From Lantana camara (taxonomy: Eukaryota > Streptophyta > Magnoliopsida > Lamiales > Verbenaceae): a DNA stretch of 64,000 nucleotides. Numbering within the stretch: position 1 is the stretch's first letter; each line of letters opens with the position of its first letter. This document shows, piece by piece, positions 12,244 to 20,849 of this stretch. A program made the position numbers and the translations under genes. The notes under the pieces were generated by a model that was not told where the DNA came from, ran no database searches, and saw nothing but the letters and a program-made list of their open reading frames with translations. Location of the stretch: contig CM074862.1 in assembly GCA_037501455.1 (NCBI GenBank), forward strand, positions 57,877,501 through 57,941,500, written 5' to 3'.

Positions 12244-12451
12244 GTGACACGGGCGTGTCACATTTTCCTCTTTCAGCGTGACACGGGGGTGCTTGATGGT
12301 TTGATTTCTCTGTACCGTGACACGGGGGTGTCACGGATTGCTTGTATTGGTGACACGGGCGTGTCACCTTCTATTTTCATGCATATTGTACGCTGTACTG
12401 TGACACGGGGGTGTCACGGCTTAGTGTGTAATGGTGACACGGGCGTGTCAC
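12244..12451 (+). repeat. LTR palindrome cluster of six units, LTR-2
   Basis: Six units of the form GTGACACG-GG-CGTGTCAC or GTGACAC-GGGG-GTGTCAC lie at 12244-12261, 12278-12291 (right arm broken), 12315-12336 (9-bp arms), 12349-12368 (9-bp arms), 12400-12417 and 12434-12451. Centres alternate between GGGC and GGGG types. Flanking bases that extend a stem change on both sides (CC..GG at 12315, GG..CC at 12349). Confidence 0.9.
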
Positions 12452-13693
12452 ATCCTGTTTTCATGCATATTTTGGTTGCATGCTACTGTACGTATTATTA
12501 TATGCGTGTTTTATGCTTAAATATGATCATGACATTTGATAATTGTCCATTCTCGTTATTGCACGTCATGTTACGTCATCCGTCCTAATTGGTTCATTTG
12601 AGTCGTGTCTTATGTACACTTGTCTTTGTTGCACAACCCAGCACACCAGTGACGTGGAGTGGACTTCTTAGACCGTGTCTTTCTCTTTATTTTGTCGGTA
12701 CAGGTGAGGTTTAATTTCTAGATATATAGGACCATTACAACCCTATGTGATGTTTAAGCCAAAAGGTATCTATATATCTATAGTTTTCCAAACTCTATTG
12801 ATTTGCAACTGATTTACTGAATTGTATTGAATTGATTGATCGTGTTTTGGGCGAGTATATAGTATCGTGCACTGTGGGCCCGAGAGTGAGTGTTTGAGCC
12901 AATCGGGAAAGCATGGGCTGACGGGTAACTCTTACACTCCTCTCAACCGTGGGGATGAACCCTGAATCCACCAGGAGGTTTGGTGGAGGAAGGAGTCCCG
13001 TGCGTGGGAGTCATGTTCCCGACGTACACCATGTTTACCGTGGATGGATCGGGCCTTGCAAACCCACCATCATTGGAGGAAGAAGGAGTCATTGAAACTG
13101 CTACGTGTGCACTGTAATTGAATGTGTGATCACTTAATTAATTAACTAAAAGTATCGTGATTGTACACTGTTGGGAGTAAGGTTGGAGAATTGCCCTCAC
13201 TGGCCGGGCCACCGATTGATTGATTGAAATTGATTAAATTGTTAAATCTGATAGTTGTAATCTCGGGCGAGCTCTATATTGTTATTGAACTTAGATTGAT
13301 TTCGGTTATAAAACCTTACCCGAGGTTATGATTTGCATGTTATCTGCGCTTATAACTATTATACCCCTCGCTCAGTCTGTGGTAGACTGACACCTGACCT
13401 TTCAGTTTTGCAGGTTGTGAGCTAGGCGGGATTGGTGTCGAGTCAAATCTTTCTTTTCGGGTCTAGCACGTGTCCATCCTACTTTGTTGCATATGTATTG
13501 TTATTTTTGGTTTATATGAAATGGTATGTATTTGAGAGATGATGATGTATTGATATGTAATGCTCGGTTTTAGATTACTTGATAAATGCTCGTGAATGGC
13601 AGGCTTAGGTTTATTCCTTTTTGCACTGTGGTAATTGGTTTGGGGTTAGTCCCTCCTAGCTAGTTAAGTCTTTATTTTCTTATCACCCGTTCG

Positions 13694-13747
13694 CTATGGC
13701 TCAGTTCATGTATGGATTGCCCATTTCATATGTGGACTGAGCTATAG
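13694..13747 (+). promoter_or_regulatory. Conserved LTR 3' (U5) stem-loop, LTR-2
   Basis: Bases 13694-13716 pair with 13725-13747 over 23 positions, 18 Watson-Crick and 5 G.U on the sense strand, around an 8-nt loop (TTGCCCAT). CCCGTTCG precedes it and TGCGGGGGATGTGG follows; CCCG and CGGG could extend the stem past a small internal loop. It is one of the clearest cases of the structure shared by all families here. Confidence 0.88.
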
Positions 13748-13785
13748 TGCGGGGGATGTGGCACCTTTGCGTTCCGGGTGTTACA

Positions 13786-13790
13786 ATTAA
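13786..13790. repeat. Target-site duplication ATTAA (right)
   Basis: Partner of 11451-11455. Confidence 0.9.
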
Positions 13791-13950
13791 GCCTTCAATC
13801 ACATAATTCACAAAAATTAGCATGCTCGGAAATTAAATCCACATATCATAAAATTCATAAAAATTTGTATCATCAATCACTTAGGCAATTTTGACATATA
13901 ATTCGAATATTTCATATAAATTCAAATAATTCATATAAGAATTTCAAATA
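13791..13950 (-). repeat. Old minus-strand LTR (L0), second segment
   Basis: AT-rich sequence between two solo-LTR insertions. It continues L0 and has no coding potential. Continuity with 9756-11450 and 43459-43557 is inferred from the two target duplications that bracket the insertions. Confidence 0.55.
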
Positions 13951-13955
13951 ACAAA

Positions 13956-14590
13956 TGTAACGCCCGAGCACGAGACGTCACATCCCCCGCACCATGACCC
14001 GACCCGTATATGAAATGGATTTCCACACACGAGCCAAATCATAGCGAACGGAGACATACACACTCGCTAAGCCAGGCGGGACTAACCTATAACTTAAACC
14101 CCAACAACAACCACAACAATCAGAGTAACAGAAATGCGGAAGCAATCATTCATATATTATATATTGAGCTAAATGCTCTAGGTACCAACATGTAATTCAT
14201 ATATTGAGCTATACGCTCTATGTACCAATATTTCATGTACGATACATATAGGTACCATATCCTGTACGCTCCATACATATACAAAATCCAAATGTAACAA
14301 AAGTAATCAGAAGTGAGTGTAAAGGAAAGGCTAGACACGAAGCAAGACTCTCCCTGACTGGTATCCCGCCTAGCATCCCCCTTCCTGCAAAAACAACTGA
14401 AACAACTCCGGGTTCAGTCTTAGACAGATTGGTGGGTATAAAAAGATAGGCATAATATCATAATATCGCGGAATTGAAACACATACATGCGAGTTATAAT
14501 CCTTATTCGAGGTTTAGAAGCATTTCTCCCAAGTGGGAACATAAAATACAACGAATAGGATTATAACAATTCATTTCATTCATTAGGTCA
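13956..14590 (-). repeat. Solo LTR-3, first part (its 3' end)
   Basis: Starts TGTAACGCCCGAGC, the reverse complement of an LTR 3' end. It is preceded by ACAAA (13951-13955), which recurs at 43454-43458 after the other end of the LTR. It carries the 3' hairpin (13992-14044) and the block matching the CTAGGCGGG region. The LARD-B array interrupts it and it resumes after 41102. The frame at 14010-14195 overlaps the 3' hairpin and is not a gene. Confidence 0.85.
13992..14044 (-). promoter_or_regulatory. Conserved LTR 3' (U5) stem-loop, LTR-3
   Basis: On the minus (sense) strand, 14044-14022 pairs with 14014-13992 at all 23 positions: 14 Watson-Crick and 9 G.U, with no A.C mismatch. The sequence differs strongly from LTR-2, so the fold and not the sequence is kept. 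TGCGGGGG follows on the sense strand. Confidence 0.85.
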
Positions 14591-14595
14591 TTAAG

Positions 14596-14615
14596 AGGAC
14601 CTGAGGACAGGTCCT
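14596..14615 (+). promoter_or_regulatory. GAGGAC-loop hairpin next to the polypurine tract, LARD-B copy 1
   Basis: AGGACCT and AGGTCCT form a 7-bp stem around GAGGAC, extendable to 10 pairs with one G.U. It is repeated before 20850 and 27020. LARD-A has the same loop with a different stem (607-624). Confidence 0.75.
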
Positions 14616-14619
14616 TTTG

Positions 14620-14630
14620 AAGGAGGGGAG
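14620..14630 (+). other. Polypurine tract, LARD-B copy 1
   Basis: AAGGAGGGGAG lies two bases before the LTR start TGTGACATCCC. Confidence 0.88.
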
Positions 14631-14928
14631 TTTGTGACATCCCGCTCGTCCAATTTGTAAGGTACGCTACGTTTCAACCTTTTAATGTGTTTAATTGTGT
14701 GATTTTATATTTTTCGTGGCCCTATTTTGAACTCTTTTAGAGTTTAGGGGCTTGTTTGCAATTTTCTCTTTTAAGGGGTTATTCGGTCATTTCTCGTTCG
14801 GTCGAGAGTTCGACCTCTTTGACCCCTTCTTCGCGTTTGGGGCATCGAGACGAGTCCGTAGACTCTAAGTTTGCCCAATTCTGACTTCGTTAACCCCTTC
14901 TTCCGTCCGTTTTTGCGTACGAGGACCC

Positions 14929-14938
14929 GAGATATATA
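14929..14938 (+). promoter_or_regulatory. Probable TATA box of the LARD-B LTR
   Basis: GAGATATATACC sits about 300 bp into the LTR, before the GC-rich leader block. It is repeated near 21147 and 27317. The promoter role is inferred. Confidence 0.5.
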
Positions 14939-17900
14939 CCTCGAATCCTCGTAATCCGTGCCATTTCCAATCCAGCTTCTTCCTCCAGCGATCAAACCCG
15001 TTCCCGTTAGTGTTCACATACACTCGAGGTGTGTTTACACACACATGCTCGTTCTCCCTCGTTTCTCGACGAAATTCGACGAACCATTAGTGGAAATTTA
15101 TCAGCTCGACGAGCCCGTCACGATGGTAGAAGAATCTCGGCCAACCGACGACCGACGGCGACGGAATCGGTGAATTTCAGACACAGCGGCGGCTGGGTGG
15201 AACCCCCGCCACTTCGCCGCCTCTTCGCGGCGGTCTCCGTCGACCTTTCTTCGACACGCGCCACCCCATCAGTTAGGAGACATCTCGACGCAACCCCAGT
15301 TCAAGCGGCGTGGCCAGCAGTGGCCGGACGGCGGTGCACGCGCCGCCCGAAGTGGCGGTGGCGGACGCCCGTGACTGTAGCACGGCGGCTCCGCGGTGTT
15401 CCGGTGAGTTTCGCGGGCGGAGCTTGACCCTATCCAACCTCTTTTGACCTCCTGAGTCCATTTTTGACCTCAAATCAAGCAACCGGTGACTATAGGTGGT
15501 GGTTCCGGCGGTGACGCAGCGGCAGAAACTTCGGCAGCGATTTGGGCCCTTTTTCGGGCCAGTTTTGGTGGTGGTCGCTTCACAAAAGTCGCTTGGAATG
15601 ACGAAACATAGCGGATGGCATCGGCGGCGTTCCAGGAACCGGCCGTTGGCGGCGGACCGGTGGTGAACCGGCGGTCCGATTTTTCCGGTGACTTTTTCCA
15701 GGTTTTGGCTAGGGGCTTTCGTAGGGCTCGTTACAAGCTTTCCAACGGTATGCTCGGATTTCATTTTCGTTTTACGGTTTGCATTTAATTTCAGTTTTCG
15801 TCGTTGGGATTTGGTTCGGTTTTTCATCAACGAAGTCCTGTGTGTTTGTTACTTTCTGAAATTGTTTGAGGCCTTTTGTCTAGTAGGCCGAGGCGCTCGT
15901 TTCTGTCCTTCCGGGGATTTTTCCGACCACCGGAGACGGTGTTCCGGTGGTGGCCGGAGGCTGTTCGGCCGGCTACGGTGGCAGCATTTTGGTGACTTTC
16001 GGACAGTAGGTTCCTTTCGTCGTGGTGAGTCCAACGCCACTTCCCGTTCGTCAATCGGATGTTCGGTTGATTTTATATGAATTTTTGAAGCTATTGTATT
16101 TTATTCGTTAATTGATTTTAATTGTGCAATTCGATCCCGTATGTGCTATAAATTGAAATTATGAGTTGTATGATACGTGGAAGTATGCTATGATGTATGA
16201 ATATTCGATTCGTGATTTATCGAATTTATTTGTCTCGTTTTACGCCCATCTATTTGAGAATAATTATTGTTTGAAGGGGTGTTAGTGTAATTTTGGAAAC
16301 TAAATTGATTATGAAATTTTATAAAAACATAAGAAATGAATTATGAAAAGATACGTTGTATTTAATTTGAATAAATTGATCAAGTATGCCAATTGTTATT
16401 ATATCGTGAAATATGCCAATGTGTAATTTATATATTTATTGTTATGTAATTCATGTTAATTTCGTGAGACTTGGTGCATGATATGATTTGAATTCTTAAT
16501 GTCCTACTTTATTTTATGTAATTAATGTTATGAATTTTATAAGTTATGCATCTTTTGATATGGATTATATGTTGCATCATTTGTATTCGTGAGCATGGCC
16601 GTGCGTCTTTGTGGTTGTGATTCGAGTCTGAGTCTTGTGTTCTGTGTGTTCAATCGATCAGGGTTTTTCCAGGGAGTGTCTGTCAGCTGTTTGGGTTCCA
16701 GTGGGACTTCGTGGCTTGTGTTTTCCATTCTCGTCGGTGTAAGGTGAGGTTTTAGGATTTTGTTTTAGTTACAGCGACCTACAACCCTCTGTGCTCATTT
16801 TCAAGCCTGCATGCGATTATTCTATTATATTTATATAATAGATATGTGTTTATATGATATGTTTATGAATTTGTCATACGATTAAAGGTTTTGAATTGTA
16901 TATGTACGAGCATATGTAAGCTTGAAATGTTTTGCAATGAGGCTATGCTCCAAACCGTGTGTCTTCATACCAGCTGCGGATTAGGATGACACGGAGAGGT
17001 ACGTTTATAGCATATGCTAAGTTGTAAGGTATGGTATGCTCCGATAAGGTACGTACGTTACGATTATGATTTGATAAGTATGATATGTAGCGAGTTATGA
17101 TCTGTTATGTTATGTTCTGATATGTTGGGCCCCGGAGACTGTGGGTAAGGAACCCCGGGAGGGTAACGGGCCGTCGGGTTAAGCCTGTGCATAGTCTCCA
17201 TTAGAGGTATCTCGTACGACTCAGGGAGATAGGGGAGGCGAGATATTCTTGAGCCGGTGGCGTAAAACCTGCCGAGGACTCGTAGGGGATCATTACCCCT
17301 CGAGGTATGTATATGATATGGATGGTTAGGGGCGTATACACCCTTTCCATCACACGGAGTTGAGGATGTTATGTTATGGTATGTTTTCTGTTTTGAAAAA
17401 TATGATTTGGAAGTAAGGTTGGAGACCCGTACTCGCCGGGTATATGAATATGATATGTTATGTTGATTATGAAACGGGATAGGAGCTTTCTCTTTCGATA
17501 TGTTACGAGTTTGTTCAGTCTGATATGATTTGATTAAGTATAAAATTTGGTATGAGTATGCTCAGTTGGTTAAGTTTTGAATAAGGGGAGATAAGTTAAG
17601 ATATGTATAAGTTTGGTTTGAAAATTGTGTAAGTTTGATTTGAAAATGGTTTTGGTATGTAAAACCCTATTCCCGGTTCATAATCTTTCTTTTGATACTT
17701 GCTCTGCTCCTTATTATGTATAGTGTGTGTGAGTTCAGCCCCCTCGCTCAGTCAGTGGACTGACCTTCGCCCCACCTATGTTTTTAGTTGCAGGTACCAG
17801 TTGTTGGAGTTCGAGCTAGGGGGCTTTGAGTCTGGTCTGTCGAGTCTGTGTCGGTCCGTTTGACTTTGCTAAGTATTTTGTTCTGATTTATTTATGAAAA

Positions 17901-18196
17901 TTATGTATATAGTATGTTCTGTACAAGATGATACTTATGCTTTGATTACATGAATTTTCGGGACAGGTTAGGACAGGGCTGAGATTAGTTGAACCCGTCT
18001 TTGTTGTATGTTTGAATTTGGGACAGGTTAGGACAGGTTCGTGGAATTAGTTGAACCCGTTTACTTATGTTTGTTGATTAAAGTTTTTGTTAGTTCATAT
18101 TTTGCATCGCTTCCGCATTCTGGTTTTGCACGTTTTACTTGTACAGGTTTAGGTACCGCCTAGCTTGGGTTGGATTTTTCGTTTGTCACCCGTTCG

Positions 18197-18251
18197 CTGT
18201 GACTTGATGCGTGTGCGGGCTTTCCATTTCATACCACGTGTCGAGTCATAG
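18197..18251 (+). promoter_or_regulatory. Conserved LTR 3' (U5) stem-loop, LARD-B copy 1
   Basis: The arm starting CTGTGACTTGATGCGTG pairs with the arm ending at 18251 (CGAGTCATAG) over 17 positions, with four G.U pairs. The same structure is at 24400-24454 and 41011-41065. Confidence 0.8.
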
Positions 18252-18295
18252 TGCGGGGGTGTGGTGCCCCACCGTTTGGGGTGCTACATCTTAAG

Positions 18296-18307
18296 TGGTA
18301 TCAGAGC
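18296..18307 (+). other. Primer-binding site (tRNA-iMet), LARD-B copy 1
   Basis: TGGTATCAGAGC, complementary to the 3' end of initiator tRNA-Met, lies seven bases after the LTR. GGTT-CAG-AACC (18313-18323) follows as a small hairpin. Confidence 0.93.
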
Positions 18308-20164
18308 TACCAGGTTCAGAACCGGTGCTCTGGAGTCGTGTCGTGTCAGTTTAGGTCGTACGGCATAGGAATACTTGTGCATTGCATTTGTCAGACGTGA
18401 AAATTTGACTTCCCTGTATGAATTTGTCTGAGCTTGTGTGATTGTGTGCACACTATGATTACGATTTTTGCAAAAATTATCATTGTTATGCTTTAAATTT
18501 TAGTAAATTACTTGTTGCATCTGCATTCATTTGGTGCTCTTAATTGCTTTCATTAACTGACATACCCACGTACTAACCCTCATGCATAGATAATTGTCCA
18601 ATTTGTGAATTGTAGGGTGACATCTCGGCGCCGAATTGCAATTGATCATGACAACACTCCCCGCTTCTACAAAATTATGAAGGAAGATTTGAAACTTCCG
18701 TTTTCTGACTACTTGGATGAGAAGCAAATGGACCTTTACAAGAATTTATAACAAGGAATCAATGCTACTGCTATGGAAACGGGTATTATGCATACATGGC
18801 ACGTGCATCATGCATTGGAGTAAATTTTAAATATTTTGGACATTTGTTCTACGTGCTCGACTGCTTTCTTTGCTGGATATGAGTGCGCGCCATTCACATC
18901 CCTAACCCCACATGCATTAGCTCTGTGGTTATATTTAGGTGACTTCCTTACCTGTTCCAACGAGGATCGATTTTAGTGGAAGCAACATTGGGATTCGAAC
19001 AGGGGTTGACCAGATGATGTATGATCAAGCTAACGCAGTCAGTGTAGTGAGTGGATAAAAGAAGATACTCGAATATGAGAGAGACAAGAGATCCTTTAAC
19101 TATTTGGTTCCCTCAGGGTAGGTACTTATTATTTGGAGGTGCTCGGGAGTACATGTTTTATAAGAAAGCCAGAATTTCTAACTCTGGATGGCGTGAAGTG
19201 ACAATGAAGAGATCAAGGCAATTGTACCATTCAGAGAATTCCAAGCTGGAAATCAGGTTACTGTTATAAAGACACCTACTAGAGTAGTTGCACTACACAA
19301 AGGAAAAAGGGGAAAGTTGTGCAAGCTGTGGAATTTTGTGCCGAGGTCATTGAAGAGCAACTTCACCAAATATTGAGGATAAGAATATCAGTCACGACGA
19401 CGGTGTACTAAGCAAGGTTGTGTAAAGATTCTTCATTTATCTCTCCACGATTGTCTTGAGAGATTTTACTGTGAAAGAATGGTGATTTTCGATTACCGAG
19501 GATTCTATTGGGATTTCAAAAGATTACACGGATCACTATACTCCGAGAATCAAGTGAGACGATCCAAGATCAGTTGAGTACCCGAGAATCTGAAGGAATA
19601 CTAAAGAATGCAAGTTTGAACGGGAAGTTGGAACTATGGCCAGTTAAGGAGTTGATTAACCTTTCAAGTTAAAGAAATTGCCAACCTCGACTCCACTACT
19701 ACGGTGAACGGTACATTGAGCATCCATGGCATTTGCACTCATGCATTTCATAAGTAATTATATTTAATTTTGCTTGACGTGCGCGACGACGTGTAGTACG
19801 TGATGCTGCCTTGATTGTAATAACGTGACTAATTGATTTAATTTCCATAACTTGAAATTTATAGTTGTTGTGAATTCTTGTAAACTAAATGGATTACCTG
19901 CTTGCGTGAACTATCCGTGCTTCAGTGCTTATAATTTCTTTGGTTACTCACTAACCCTTCATGCACCTACAAGCATATAGTGATTTTATTTTACAGTGAT
20001 CCCATCTCGATATCCCCCTTGAGTTAAGCATGGATAATGAGTCTATACTCTAGGGACACCGATATCAGTCGGGTAAAGGTACACTATACATGCATCCCAT
20101 GTTTTGCATTCGGTGCTACTTTAATGTGTGTATGTATGAATGCTGTGTAAGTGAACTTGTGTGC

Positions 20165-20537
20165 TAGAGAGTTATTGAGATCTCTCTATTTACGTGTTAG
20201 GGAGATGTGGGATTCTCCCTATTTATGTGATAGAAAGATGTTGGATTCTTTCTAAATTATGTGAGCAAGAGATGTTGGATTCTCTTGGAGTTAGATGTTT
20301 GAGAGATGCTGGATTCTCTCGAATCGAGGGTTTGAGAAATGCTGGATTTTCTCAAACTAGGATGTTTGGAAGATGTGGAAGTCTGCCAGACTTAGGATGA
20401 GAGACGGGGTTCTCTCGATTACGTGGTTGAGAGACGGGGTTCTCTCAATTCTGTGCCTGAGGGACGGGGTTCTCTCTTTTGACGTGCCGGGAGACGGGGC
20501 TCTCTCTCTCTTGCGTGCTGAGAGATGGGATTCTCTC
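20165..20537 (+). repeat. Array of about twelve co-varying hairpins, LARD-B copy 1
   Basis: Units occur every 30-40 bp. Arms/loops include TAGGGAGA-TGTGGGAT-TCTCCCTA, TAGAAAGA-TGTTGGAT-TCTTTCTA and CAAGAGA-TGTTGGAT-TCTCTTG. A further unit has GTTTGAGAAA (20330-20339) paired with TTTCTCAAAC (20348-20357) around TGCTGGAT. Then come several GAGAGA-CGGGGT-TCTCTC units. Loops are conserved while stems change on both sides together. Two loop classes occur: TGYTGGAT-like in the left half and CGGGGT/TGGGAT in the right half. Confidence 0.9.
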
Positions 20538-20836
20538 TTGTTTGTCGCGGCTGAGTTGAGTGTGGCCTGGTACTGGTTTACAGTCGACGAGGAAGCGTCG
20601 GTATCGAGCCTCAGGTGCAGTGGCCTAGTGGGCGGATCGAACGAGTTGAAGCGACCAACGGTCAAGTGTTTGGATAAACCTCTGTGGCTACGGAACTCTG
20701 CAGGGAGTTAATGCAATCAGTGGGAGTAAACTTCACAGCCAGGGCTATGACTCTACACGATTTCAGGAGATGGATTGAAGTATTCCAGTTCGAAGCTTTA
20801 CGACTCAGTAAGAGGACCTGAGGACAGGTCCTTTTG

Positions 20837-20847
20837 AAGGAGGGGAG
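20837..20847 (+). other. Polypurine tract, LARD-B copy 2
   Basis: AAGGAGGGGAG precedes the second LTR, with the GAGGAC-loop hairpin just upstream. Confidence 0.88.
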
Positions 20848-20849
20848 TT

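Larger units (their letters stand above)
11456..13785 (+). mobile_element. Solo LTR-2 (2330 bp)
   Basis: A complete LTR from TGTAACGCCCCAATC to CCGGGTGTTACA, flanked by the 5-bp duplication ATTAA. No internal region remains, so it is a solo LTR left by recombination. It shows the module order very clearly: TATA-like and TCTCTCC leader near 11690-11760, donor-like AAGGTAACC near 11885, palindromes (12244-12451), CAGGTGAGGTTTAA near 12702, GGAAAGCATGGGCTGACGGG near 12905, the GTCTGTGGTAGACTGAC inverted repeat near 13376, TTTTGCAGGTTGTGAGCTAG near 13405, and the 3' hairpin (13694-13747). No gene. Confidence 0.92.
14633..18288 (+). repeat. LARD-B LTR, copy 1 (3656 bp)
   Basis: The LTR runs from TGTGACATCCCGC to GGGGTGCTACA and is followed by a tRNA-iMet primer site. 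A TATA box (ATATATA) lies near 14931. Then comes a GC-rich block (about 15100-15990), a donor-like ACGGTATGC near 15750, AAGGTGAGG near 16741, GGGCCCCGG near 17127, an acceptor-like TTGCAGG near 17793, and the 3' hairpin (18197-18251). The 130- to 185-codon frames on both strands of the GC-rich block recur in copies 2 and 3, but all copies are nearly identical. Frame retention is therefore no evidence of coding. Confidence 0.9.
18289..20849 (+). other. LARD-B internal region, copy 1 (2561 bp, non-coding)
   Basis: No gag, protease, integrase or reverse-transcriptase remnants are visible. In order it holds the primer site, a hairpin leader, three intron-end-like modules (CTAACCC...CATGCA...AG near 18575, 18900 and 19955), a donor-like CTACGGTGAACGG near 19705, the hairpin array (20165-20537) and the polypurine tract. 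Short open pieces near 18615-18750 and 19051-19269 are too broken to name. The frame 20373-20711 is produced by the hairpin array. Confidence 0.8.

Noticed and set aside
14583..14591. A left target duplication for the LARD-B array matching TTAGT at 41103-41107
   Set aside because: Only TTAG is found near 14583, and the array begins inside an internal remnant. The true left end has probably been deleted.
15273..16080. Frames of 185 and 130 codons on opposite strands, repeated at 21575-22283 and 27763-28453
   Set aside because: They overlap antisense to each other in the GC-rich block of an LTR and show no domain. They persist only because the LTR copies are nearly identical.
18615..18750. Resemblance of a broken translation (FYKIMKEDLKLP) to the start of plant B3 DNA-binding domains
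   Set aside because: Only a few positions agree, the rest of a B3 fold is not found in frame, and stops follow. It is too weak to call.
20165..20537. CRISPR-like appearance of regularly spaced short repeats
   Set aside because: This is a plant genome. Units are imperfect hairpins with variable stems, no constant repeat with unique spacers, and no cas genes.
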